Made by a program: the position numbers and the translations under genes. A model generated the notes under the pieces. That model was not told the origin of the DNA. It saw nothing but the letters and a program-made list of their open reading frames with translations, and searched no databases. From Shewanella fidelis ATCC BAA-318 (lineage in GTDB: Bacteria; Pseudomonadota; Gammaproteobacteria; Enterobacterales; Shewanellaceae): 64,000 nucleotides of DNA. The stretch is taken from the NCBI RefSeq assembly GCF_000518605.1, contig NZ_JADX01000005.1, positions 62,001-126,000 of the forward strand, read 5' to 3'. How positions within the stretch are numbered: position 1 is the first letter of the stretch; the number at the start of each line of letters is the position of its first letter. This document shows positions 10,212-17,472 of this stretch, piece by piece.

Positions 10212-11062
10212 TATTTGTCTGGCTTTAATCTATTTTCAAGTTTGCGCTCAAGCTTGTCGTCAATTTTATCTTCTAGTTGTTCTTCGATGGTCTGTTTTAA
10301 CTCATCGATTTCCGCCAATAGCTTTTGCTGGTTGGCCTCCATACGCATTAAACTGTTATTGAGTTCGCAGCGAATTTCTTCGGCGTGACTATCAAGTTTT
10401 TCAGCTTCATCCGGCGCAACGAATACAGATGCCATATAGCCTGAGATCACCCCGAAAAAGCTTACACCACAAACAATCACTACACCGCCAATAATGTGTC
10501 CGGCAGTTGTAACCGGATAGTAATCACCATAACCTACGGTGGAAATGGTCACCAATGCCCACCAAATAGCGCTTTCAGCAGTGTCAATGTTAGCCCCTTC
10601 AACGCCACTTTCTACGATAAGCACTAGCACTGAAGCAAAAGTTAAAATGGTGACTAACGCAACCAGCAAACTCGCCACCGTTGCTTGGCGGCGCTGCTTG
10701 AGCATGGGAACAATCAGTGACCGTGTTGTACGGATTAGCCTTACAACACGTAATATTTGAAATAGTCGCGCCATACGCAGAGCTTCAATGGCGGGAACAC
10801 TAGCAACAAAGTCAATCCAGTGATGCTTTAGGTATTCAGTCTTTTTATTGGCTTTAAACAGCTCATAAAAGAAGTTCGACATAAACACCATACAAATACA
10901 GGTGTCGATAAAAAACAGTAAGCGCCGGGTTTCGCCTTCAATACGGCCAAAAGTAATCACCAGTACTAAAATTACCGATAGCAGAGACAATAACATCATC
11001 GCTAATTGCAACGGTGTAGGAGGTGTATCGGGTTGTATTAACCAGCGCTTAGTATTTGCCAT
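10211..11062 (-). CDS. Voltage-gated potassium-channel-like ion transporter
   Basis: An inner-membrane channel subunit of 283 aa of the six-helix (Kv-like) type. An S4-like voltage-sensor helix at about residues 91-115 has arginines every third position (R96, R99, R105, R108, R111, R114). The pore loop carries the potassium filter TVGYGD at 175-180, followed by the last membrane helix. The C-terminus from about 215 is a charged coiled coil (EEQLEDKIDDKLERKLENRL), likely a tetramerisation stalk; there is no RCK domain. It appears monocistronic and ends at the terminator shared with ygiF. Physiological role is unknown; potassium selectivity follows from the filter. Confidence 0.88.
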   Translation of the reverse strand: MANTKRWLIQPDTPPTPLQLAMMLLSLLSVILVLVITFGRIEGETRRLLFFIDTCICMVFMSNFFYELFKANKKTEYLKHHWIDFVASVPAIEALRMARLFQILRVVRLIRTTRSLIVPMLKQRRQATVASLLVALVTILTFASVLVLIVESGVEGANIDTAESAIWWALVTISTVGYGDYYPVTTAGHIIGGVVIVCGVSFFGVISGYMASVFVAPDEAEKLDSHAEEIRCELNNSLMRMEANQQKLLAEIDELKQTIEEQLEDKIDDKLERKLENRLKPDK

Positions 11063-11117
11063 TATCGCGGTCCGTCATTTTTGCTGCAATTCCTGAACAA
11101 AGTAGCAGCTTTTGGCG

Positions 11118-11447
11118 CTACTTTTCAGCGCTAAATTGAATCAAATCGTCTAATACGTGCTTTTTAATTTCGAGTTGTTGCTCTGCAGAAAGCTGGTATT
11201 TTTCAGCTAAAATTTCATAATCACTCGGGCTTAACGATACAGTAAGCCGTGGACGTTTTGGGCGCTTTGTTACGCTAAGTCCAAGGATTTCTCTTATCTG
11301 ATCAGAAGGGCTCACGCCAGCATCGAGTGCTGCCTTACGGATTGCATATTGGAACTTCTCATCCATATCAAATGCAATTTGGGTTGCTTTGGCGGCTTTT
11401 TGGTTTTGTTGCCACTGTGCTGGTAAGGGATTTTTTTGTTTGGTCAT
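11118..11447 (-). CDS. Small basic protein, possibly ribbon-helix-helix-like
   Basis: A soluble protein of 109 aa that I cannot name. It has two similar halves: FDMDEKFQYAIRKAALDAGVSPSDQIREIL, and RPRLTVSLSPSDYEILAEKYQL followed by a helix. Each half looks like a short strand followed by two helices, reminiscent of ribbon-helix-helix proteins, with a basic linker (TKRPKRPR) between them. It lies between the channel gene and the yjfK terminator, on the same strand as both. A DNA-binding role is only suggested by this pattern. Confidence 0.65.
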   Translation of the reverse strand: MTKQKNPLPAQWQQNQKAAKATQIAFDMDEKFQYAIRKAALDAGVSPSDQIREILGLSVTKRPKRPRLTVSLSPSDYEILAEKYQLSAEQQLEIKKHVLDDLIQFSAEK

Positions 11448-11529
11448 GCGTGCGGTACCTAAAATTTACTTATCCGTTATCGAGCGAACGGAATATGCCC
11501 CATGCTACCACTCATCGGAGTGGAAACAA

Positions 11530-11563
11530 AAATGGTTCTAAAACAATTGTTTTAGAACCATTT
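11530..11563 (-). terminator. Perfect palindromic terminator after yjfK
   Basis: A 34-bp perfect palindrome with half-site AAATGGTTCTAAAACAA, two bases past the yjfK stop. It can form a 15-bp or longer stem and is symmetrical in both directions. Confidence 0.75.
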
Positions 11564-11565
11564 AT

Positions 11566-12216
11566 TTATGCGCCGGGCCAGTAGTCTCGGATATCAGACA
11601 GCGGACGGTAGATGGTTAACATTACATCTGTGTCGCCGCCTTCATAAACTTCGACGTCAATGGCTTTATCTTCATCATCATCGAGCAGTTGATAGGCTTC
11701 AAAGGCATCACCTGTCGCACCATCTGCGTCTTGTGGTGGTCGTTGACCACGGTAATCTTGGCGATGGAAATAACCAAAATCTGCTGCGCTTACTTGATGA
11801 TAATGAGGCGATAACCACTGCTCATAATCTTGTAAATCGGCAGTCAATGTATTGGTGGTTAGCTGTGCTTTACCTGACTCTTCGAAGATCTCACTAAACT
11901 GATCTAAATCGAATAGTGCTTCAACTAGGCCTCGATTAAGTTTAATCGAGAGGCCAAGGTAAGTTTCATCATCTTCATCTAGGCTGAGAAAGATGGTGTC
12001 GTTACCGTGACCTTTTAACACCCATTCAGTTTGTTGCTTGCGTTGATACTCGTAAGTATTAACCGCTTCAACACGCAATTGCTGGCCACGTAGTTGTGGT
12101 GGCAAGGCGAAACTGTCATCAAGGGAGATCATGTCTCCCTTATTGAGTTTAGATGGATGATCGAGTTGACGTTTAGGCGCTTCTTTTTTGCCAAATAGGC
12201 TGCTTAGAAATCCCAC
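11566..12216 (-). CDS. yjfK: DUF2491 family protein (YjfK-like)
   Basis: A cytoplasmic protein of 216 aa resembling E. coli YjfK (DUF2491). Visible features are GDMISLDDSFALPPQLRGQQLRVEAVNTYEY near the N-terminus, acidic stretches (LSLDEDDETYLGL) and a C-terminal YEGGDTDVMLTIYRPLSDIRDYWPG. Function is unknown in any organism as far as I know. It is the last gene of yjfI-yjfJ-yjfK, 11 bases after yjfJ, and ends at the 34-bp palindrome. The constant company of a PspA-type protein suggests a role in envelope maintenance. Confidence 0.85.
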   Translation of the reverse strand: MGFLSSLFGKKEAPKRQLDHPSKLNKGDMISLDDSFALPPQLRGQQLRVEAVNTYEYQRKQQTEWVLKGHGNDTIFLSLDEDDETYLGLSIKLNRGLVEALFDLDQFSEIFEESGKAQLTTNTLTADLQDYEQWLSPHYHQVSAADFGYFHRQDYRGQRPPQDADGATGDAFEAYQLLDDDEDKAIDVEVYEGGDTDVMLTIYRPLSDIRDYWPGA

Positions 12217-12227
12217 GCCAGTCTCCT

Positions 12228-12917
12228 TTAGCCTTTACGGGCTTTAATGCGATCAAGTACTGCATTAGCATTCGACTTTTGCTCGCCAATACCAGCTGCG
12301 GCAAGTTTGTCGTGTAGCGCTTTATCGCTGTTCTCTTCAGCTAACGTTTCAGAGGCTTTTAGGCGGTCATCAAATGATTGCTGACGAGCCTTAATGCGCT
12401 CTAATGAATCTTTTGCATTCAGTAGCTTAGAGTTGCTACCTGCAAATGAGTCAGTAATAGTTGCTGTTGCTTTTTGCACGCTTTCAGTGGTTTTCACCAT
12501 AGTTAGCTGGCGTTGGTAATCGGCTACCTGACGCTCTGTTTTGCGTACAAGCTCTTTTAGGCGAGTCGCATGAGAAGCAAAGCTTTCGTTTGCGGCTTGT
12601 TGCTCACTAAGCTCTTGGTCTAGTTCAGCAATCTTTTCAGCCACTTCAAGTGCTAGCGCTTCATTGCCCTTTTCAAGAGCTTGAGTCGCATAGCCTTCAT
12701 GTTCAGCAACAGAGCGCTTTAGACGATCCACTTCGCGGCTCGCTTGCATCTCTTTTGCCATCACTTCAGTTAAGTCGCGCTTAGCTTTAGTGAGGTGTTT
12801 TTCTGCATCACGGATCTCTTGTTCAAAAATACGTGTTGAGTTTGCATCTACGATGCTTTGGCCAACTTCAGTAGCACCGCCACGAAATGCCGTAAGAATT
12901 TTGTTTAGAATGCCCAT
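12228..12917 (-). CDS. yjfJ: PspA/IM30-family protein (YjfJ-like)
   Basis: A 229-aa coiled-coil protein of the PspA/IM30 (ESCRT-III-like) family, which binds and remodels the inner membrane under stress. The N-terminal amphipathic part is MGILNKILTAFRGGATEVGQSIVD; long charged helices follow (EQEIRDAEKHLTKAKRDLTEVMAKE, KTERQVADYQRQLTMVKT). It is the middle gene of yjfI-yjfJ-yjfK. Classical pspF, pspB and pspC partners are absent nearby, so this is the second type of PspA locus, paired with DUF2170 and DUF2491 proteins, as in E. coli yjfIJK. Confidence 0.9.
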   Translation of the reverse strand: MGILNKILTAFRGGATEVGQSIVDANSTRIFEQEIRDAEKHLTKAKRDLTEVMAKEMQASREVDRLKRSVAEHEGYATQALEKGNEALALEVAEKIAELDQELSEQQAANESFASHATRLKELVRKTERQVADYQRQLTMVKTTESVQKATATITDSFAGSNSKLLNAKDSLERIKARQQSFDDRLKASETLAEENSDKALHDKLAAAGIGEQKSNANAVLDRIKARKG

Positions 12918-12929
12918 AATATGGCTCCT

Positions 12930-13343
12930 TTAGTTCAGGTAATCGGCGAGTTCGTCGATTACTTCGAGACAGTTATCAGAAAGAACAGATAGCTCCTGCT
13001 CAATTTCTTGCATGCTTGATTGCACTGACAGCGCACCATAAACCACATACTTATCATCAATTTTGGCAAATGATGACAGTGGCATTGGAATGTTGAGCTC
13101 TAACATGGTCTCAAACATTTCTGCGCGGCGTTCTTGATTCACTTCATCCTCGCCCCATAAGTAGCTGATGCAGAGGATTTGGTTGTCCGTGACCGATACA
13201 AATACCGGGATCTCTTCACGACCAACAACGTTAACTTGTAAGACTTCTACGTCACCAGCAATTGGATAACAGTCAAATTGAAAGCCTGTTTGGCTGCTGT
13301 CGCCAAGTTCATTTAGGTGGTTGGCAATTGTGTGGATATTCAT
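12930..13343 (-). CDS. yjfI: DUF2170 family protein (YjfI-like)
   Basis: A soluble acidic protein of 137 aa similar to E. coli YjfI (DUF2170). A longer frame starts at 13361, but that ATG is inside the palindrome at 13357-13369; the ATG at 13343 has AAGGAC six bases upstream and gives MNIHTIANHLNELG. Distinct stretches are EVLQVNVVGREEIPVFVSVTDNQILCISYLWGEDEV and MPLSSFAKIDDKYVVYGALS. First gene of the yjfIJK operon; the two palindromes just upstream are candidate operators. No known enzymatic motif. Confidence 0.85.
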   Translation of the reverse strand: MNIHTIANHLNELGDSSQTGFQFDCYPIAGDVEVLQVNVVGREEIPVFVSVTDNQILCISYLWGEDEVNQERRAEMFETMLELNIPMPLSSFAKIDDKYVVYGALSVQSSMQEIEQELSVLSDNCLEVIDELADYLN

Positions 13344-13356
13344 ATTTGTCCTTATT

Positions 13357-13369
13357 GACATATTATGTC
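13357..13369. promoter_or_regulatory. Candidate operator GACATATTATGTC upstream of yjfI (copy 1)
   Basis: Palindrome with 6-bp arms GACATA / TATGTC around one base. It sits just before the yjfI ribosome site and is repeated 34 bp upstream (copy 2) and again before glnE. The three copies match across both arms. Confidence 0.6.
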
Positions 13370-13390
13370 TGTGATTAAAGATAACACTGC

Positions 13391-13403
13391 GACATAATAT
13401 GTC
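13391..13403. promoter_or_regulatory. Candidate operator GACATAATATGTC upstream of yjfI (copy 2)
   Basis: The reverse complement of copy 1, its centre 34 bp away, about three helical turns. The two therefore lie on nearly the same face of DNA, which would favour cooperative binding of a dimeric regulator. Confidence 0.6.
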
Positions 13404-13434
13404 AAGGGCTATCTTTACGATTCAAAAATAAACT

Positions 13435-15192
13435 CTACTGATTTTCTAACCAAGCCTGCTGATGGTATTGATACAGCTGGCTTGAACCTAAAACATTGGG
13501 CTTGATTTGGGATTTATTTTGGTAAAAACTCCCTGGAAACTCAAAAGCAGCATGGATCAATCCGGGGGTTAACCAAGGATCATTCACAGGTAACTGCTGC
13601 ATATTGTTTAATCTATTTCGTGCACTTTTACCACCTAAGGTGGCAATGGACCAACCCCATTCACCAAAACTTGGCACATTGTGGTGGTATTGGTCGACAT
13701 TAAACCCTGCTAACTCTAACGTATTAGCGATAGAGATAAAGGCATTCGGCGCATGGTAAGGTGACGTCGACTGTATGGTTAAGGCAGCGTCATTACTCAT
13801 TAGTTCCTTGAGCTTTAAATAGAAAGCATCAGAATAAAGCTTGTTTAAGTCTGGATGGCTCGGATCCGGTAAGTCGACGATAATGGCATCGAACTTTTGC
13901 TCTGTAGCTAATAGCTTATCCACGCCATTAAAAGCATCGTCATACATGATCTGTACTCGAGGATCATTTAGTGCATTTTGGTTAAGCGCGAGTAACGCAT
14001 CACTTAAGTGCTCAGGCATATCGCTAGCAGGGTTTTTAAATAGCTCAACCAGTTCTTCATCGAGATCCATCAACACCACTTGTTTAGGCTGCCATTGCAG
14101 CACTTGGGTAAGCCCTAAGCCATCGCCGCCACCAATGATCAGCACTTTGTCATGGCGGGCACTTGCAGCCAGAGTAGGGTGAACTAAAAACGAGTGATAA
14201 ATATGCTCGTCACTACTAGAAAACTGTAACCGACCATTTATATACAGTGAATGAACTGGTCCTAAGCCGTTGCCACGCAGACGTTCAGTAAAGGTTAACT
14301 GCTGAAAGCGAGTGGCCTTGGCATAAATCACCTTGTCTTTATACAAAAGGTTATTAAAGTTTTGCTCCCAAGATGGGCCATGTAGTGCCAGTAGCACTAA
14401 AATGCCCGTAGCGATGAAATGTCCCACTAGTAGCAATTTCACATGGCGAATTTGATGCCAAAAACGCCAGATAAAAATAAAGCCGGCCAGCAAGTTAAAG
14501 CTAGCAGTTAATGCGGCTGCAAGTTGAATATCAATTGCCAGCATAAAGCCAACCCAAATTGCCGCACCGATACCAGCACCAATATAGTCTGCGCCATAAA
14601 TGGTGCCGGCATTGTGCATCAGGTGGGCTTCAGACATAGCTTGACGTACGCGGGCGATAAGCGGAATTTCCATACCTATCATTAAACCGAGTAAGACCCC
14701 CCATACATATGGCAAGTACTCGGCCAGTTTTTGCAGCGTGCCAATAAAGCCGCCATCGGGCAGCTGATCAGCTGGTAAGCCTAAAGTGTTTGCAACAATC
14801 AGCGGTAGCTGCTGGCCGAAGCCAATGACTGCGGCGGTGATCAAAATCGCGAGTGAGCCACATAACGCCACACACAGTTCCAGTACCGCAAAGCCAGTAA
14901 AAGCGCAGCGAATCTTACGCGCAGCAAATGCCCCTAGTCCCATCGAGACAATCATCAGGCCAATCATGGTGTAAATTGCGGCTTCTAACGCACCTAAAAT
15001 ACGCCCTGCATAATGGGATAATAGGTATTCATAGATAAGTCCGCAGCCAGCGAGTACCGCCATGATCCCCAGCAGTAATATGTCATCAAACAAACCGAGT
15101 TTGCCGTTTTCGATGGTGGGATTAGCGCTATGGTGTGTTTGCTGTAGCTGAGTGTCGTTGCTGCTGATAGCGTTATGAGAGTCGGTTTGCAT
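13435..15192 (-). CDS. Membrane-embedded spermidine synthase-like protein
   Basis: A 585-aa fusion. Residues 35-270 hold about seven or eight hydrophobic helices. From about 285 a spermidine-synthase-type aminopropyltransferase domain follows, with the cofactor loop KVLIIGGGDGLG (349-360), the acidic ribose-binding MDLDEELVE and DAIIVDLPDPSHPD (435-447), where the Asp of the DxPDP motif matches the catalytic region. It probably transfers an aminopropyl group to a polyamine or related amine at the inner membrane; the true substrate is unknown. It is third in the block lipoprotein-DUF350-this gene, which reads toward yjfIJK; a hairpin at 15242-15266 precedes it. In many bacteria such genes travel with PspA-type and DUF350 genes. 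Confidence 0.85.
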   Translation of the reverse strand: MQTDSHNAISSNDTQLQQTHHSANPTIENGKLGLFDDILLLGIMAVLAGCGLIYEYLLSHYAGRILGALEAAIYTMIGLMIVSMGLGAFAARKIRCAFTGFAVLELCVALCGSLAILITAAVIGFGQQLPLIVANTLGLPADQLPDGGFIGTLQKLAEYLPYVWGVLLGLMIGMEIPLIARVRQAMSEAHLMHNAGTIYGADYIGAGIGAAIWVGFMLAIDIQLAAALTASFNLLAGFIFIWRFWHQIRHVKLLLVGHFIATGILVLLALHGPSWEQNFNNLLYKDKVIYAKATRFQQLTFTERLRGNGLGPVHSLYINGRLQFSSSDEHIYHSFLVHPTLAASARHDKVLIIGGGDGLGLTQVLQWQPKQVVLMDLDEELVELFKNPASDMPEHLSDALLALNQNALNDPRVQIMYDDAFNGVDKLLATEQKFDAIIVDLPDPSHPDLNKLYSDAFYLKLKELMSNDAALTIQSTSPYHAPNAFISIANTLELAGFNVDQYHHNVPSFGEWGWSIATLGGKSARNRLNNMQQLPVNDPWLTPGLIHAAFEFPGSFYQNKSQIKPNVLGSSQLYQYHQQAWLENQ

Positions 15193-15241
15193 TGAGTATC
15201 TGTTGTTTAGAAAGTCATAAAAAAGAATGGCACTAAAATGA

Positions 15242-15266
15242 AAGGGAGCATGATGAATGCTCCCTT
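15242..15266 (-). terminator. Hairpin between the DUF350 gene and the spermidine synthase-like gene
   Basis: Perfect 10-bp inverted repeat AAGGGAGCAT / ATGCTCCCTT with a 5-base loop; the minus strand continues TCATTTTAG. The weak T tail suggests partial termination or RNA protection within the operon rather than a full stop. Confidence 0.55.
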
Positions 15267-15273
15267 AGAACCA

Positions 15274-16173
15274 TTAAGCCATTAATGCGGCGAGGATAAT
15301 CGCAATAGAGACGCTAATCGCCACTTCAACTGCAGCCAAACCAATATTGTGTTGCTGCTCAACCTCTTCACATAAGTTGATATTGGCCAGTACCAGCTTT
15401 TTGATCAAAGTGATCAATAGCGATAAAGAGACCAGCATTACTACAGAGAAGATCAACCAGCCAATTAGATTCGCTATATAGGCTTCAGGATTGAAAATAA
15501 TAAAGTGGCTGGCAGCATTAAAGCTAAACGCCATTGCTAGCATGTAACCACTGTGACGAATAGCCAGTGCGGTATGGCCCTGTGCTAACGCCTCTTGCAT
15601 TGATGCACCTTGATTGCGCTTAGCGTAGCGGTTTTCACGAGCGCGGGTAAGTAGCACTAGCATCAGCTGTGAAATCGCAAAGGCACTAAAGATAGCGATA
15701 AAGGTGTAGATGGTGAGATCTTCAGCCCATAACAGTACCGAACGGATAATAATTGCAGTAGCAATTGCAGCAACACCATCGACAATGGCGACCGATACAT
15801 TGCCCTTAATGATTAAGGCGTTTTTATCTATGTTATTGAGGGCTATTTTGTCATGTAAAAAGCGTCCGAGCTTGATCAGCACCAGGCCAAATAGACCATA
15901 AGCCGTCATGCCGATGGCTTCGACTAGATAAGACTCTGCCGCTTCACCGGTGATCGCACCAGTTAATACGATACCCAACGCCATCACCGCGCCGGCAGTA
16001 CTAATACCAAAAGCAAAGTTGTCGTTCTCAGCCAACTCATGGCGGCTATTAACTTTTACCGTCCAGCCTTGCAAATAGCGCATCAAGGTTAGCAGTAATA
16101 CAGCAATGGCAATGTCGATAGCCAGAATAATCAGTAGCTCTTCAGTGAGGCCGTAGTTATCTAAAAATGTCAT
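15274..16173 (-). CDS. yjfL: DUF350 family membrane protein (YjfL-like)
   Basis: A 299-aa inner-membrane protein with about eight hydrophobic helices arranged as two DUF350 repeats (FAFGISTAGAVMALGIVLTGAI near residue 52, and a related helix set in the second half: GYMLAMAFSFNAASHFIIF). Single-repeat DUF350 proteins such as E. coli YjfL are half this length, so this is a tandem form. Function unknown; the family is repeatedly found next to PspA-type proteins and polyamine or glutathionylspermidine enzymes. It lies 13 bases after the lipoprotein gene. Confidence 0.82.
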   Translation of the reverse strand: MTFLDNYGLTEELLIILAIDIAIAVLLLTLMRYLQGWTVKVNSRHELAENDNFAFGISTAGAVMALGIVLTGAITGEAAESYLVEAIGMTAYGLFGLVLIKLGRFLHDKIALNNIDKNALIIKGNVSVAIVDGVAAIATAIIIRSVLLWAEDLTIYTFIAIFSAFAISQLMLVLLTRARENRYAKRNQGASMQEALAQGHTALAIRHSGYMLAMAFSFNAASHFIIFNPEAYIANLIGWLIFSVVMLVSLSLLITLIKKLVLANINLCEEVEQQHNIGLAAVEVAISVSIAIILAALMA

Positions 16174-16186
16174 AAAAGTTCCTTAA

Positions 16187-17146
16187 TTATTTGCCTCGGC
16201 GAACACCGCGAGTAGTACGACTGCTGGAATTACGGAAGCTGCTGTCCTTAGAGTAGTTTGAGCGGAACTTGCTCTTGCTACTCGCAGTGCGTCCTGTTGA
16301 ACTAGCTTTTGGGGTACTGCTACTTTGTCTTGAAAGACTGGTTGAGCCAGTACGCGACTTGGCATACGGGCTATCAAACTTTTTACCTTGGGCATTAAAC
16401 TGCTTTTTCGCGCGCTCATAGGTTTGGGTTTGGGCGCGTGCTTGCTTAGGTGAGGTATAACGATAACGGCCCACATCGTTGTAATAACTATAGTTACGAC
16501 GGCTTGACCACCTGTCATAGCCGATTGGCCCACGGGTGAGATTAGAGAACATAGAATACATGCCATACCATGCCCAAAACGACATACCGTTAGAGCCGGT
16601 TTGCCAACTACCGTAAGCAGGGTTACCCACTAACTGGCTACCAGCGCCAAAATCTTCTGCGCCATTAGCTAGGGCTGCAGCTTCACGGCTAATGGAGTTG
16701 ACCCTTGCGAGTGTGCCGTCCGACATGTCTGCGACCACATTGAGCGGATCAGACAACATGTCGTTAAAAAGACTCGGATCGGCCGCTTGATAGAGGTTTT
16801 CGACTTCAGCTAATTGCTGATCGAGATCGACATAGTTAGCAGGGTTTTGGCTATCGCTTAAGCGCCGAGTCAAGGAGGTAAACATCGGCCCACGATTGGT
16901 GGCGTCGGTGGCTAACTCATTTAGCAAAGGGCTTAGATCCGGCTTTTGCTTTTCTAATACTTGTACGTATTGTTTTAGCAAATTCGCATTACGTACCTGA
17001 CCGTCATTCAGCATATTGCTAAGGGTATCTAGGCGCTGCTGGGTCAGCTGTTGATACTTAGCAATCTGATCTGGTCTATCATCGCCGCATCCAGCGAGCA
17101 TGAATACCAGTATGACGGTGAGAACGCGCATTAGCATTCCTGCCAT
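16187..17146 (-). CDS. Putative lipoprotein of the yjf cluster
   Basis: A 319-aa predicted lipoprotein: signal peptide with lipobox LAGC (Cys20), a helical first half (QQRLDTLSNMLNDGQVRNANLL), a middle tryptophan- and tyrosine-rich segment (SFWAWYGMYSMFSNLTRGPIGYDRW) and a low-complexity Ser/Arg/Lys-rich tail (from about 240) ending RTTRGVRRGK. I do not recognise the family. It is the first gene of the second block (lipoprotein, DUF350, spermidine synthase-like), with 13 bases to the next gene. The basic Ser-rich tail could bind an anionic polymer; that is speculation. Confidence 0.7.
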   Translation of the reverse strand: MAGMLMRVLTVILVFMLAGCGDDRPDQIAKYQQLTQQRLDTLSNMLNDGQVRNANLLKQYVQVLEKQKPDLSPLLNELATDATNRGPMFTSLTRRLSDSQNPANYVDLDQQLAEVENLYQAADPSLFNDMLSDPLNVVADMSDGTLARVNSISREAAALANGAEDFGAGSQLVGNPAYGSWQTGSNGMSFWAWYGMYSMFSNLTRGPIGYDRWSSRRNYSYYNDVGRYRYTSPKQARAQTQTYERAKKQFNAQGKKFDSPYAKSRTGSTSLSRQSSSTPKASSTGRTASSKSKFRSNYSKDSSFRNSSSRTTRGVRRGK

Positions 17147-17433
17147 AGTCTCTCCAAAATCGGTTATGTTACTTGTAGTGGCACACAGTTAAGCACCAAA
17201 TACCAATATAGCCAAAATGCTTGCTCGGGTTATACAGCGCAATAACTGCCTGAAACATTGAATTCGCAACAGAAATTATTTGGCTTGACTGTAATTAGTA
17301 TAGTATTGCCTATTAGAGCATAAAAAAAGCAAGGATCCTGTTTATAACACCTTGATTTAGTCAAATTATCTAAATGTTCAACATTCGAGATAAAAAATGC
17401 TCACCTTTATTACGCTCTATCTATATCATTAAC

Positions 17434-17446
17434 GACATAATATGTC
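17434..17446. promoter_or_regulatory. Candidate operator GACATAATATGTC upstream of glnE (copy 3)
   Basis: Identical to copy 2 near yjfI. It lies 26 bases before the glnE start codon and 287 bases from the start of the divergent lipoprotein gene, so it could act on either. Confidence 0.55.
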
Positions 17447-17472
17447 GATGTACTAAATTGTTAGGGATTATT

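Noticed and set aside
16183..16566. 127-codon minus-strand ORF in another frame of the lipoprotein gene
   Set aside because: Overlaps the low-complexity Ser/Arg tail of the lipoprotein; no start signal, and the lipoprotein frame has a signal peptide and operon spacing.
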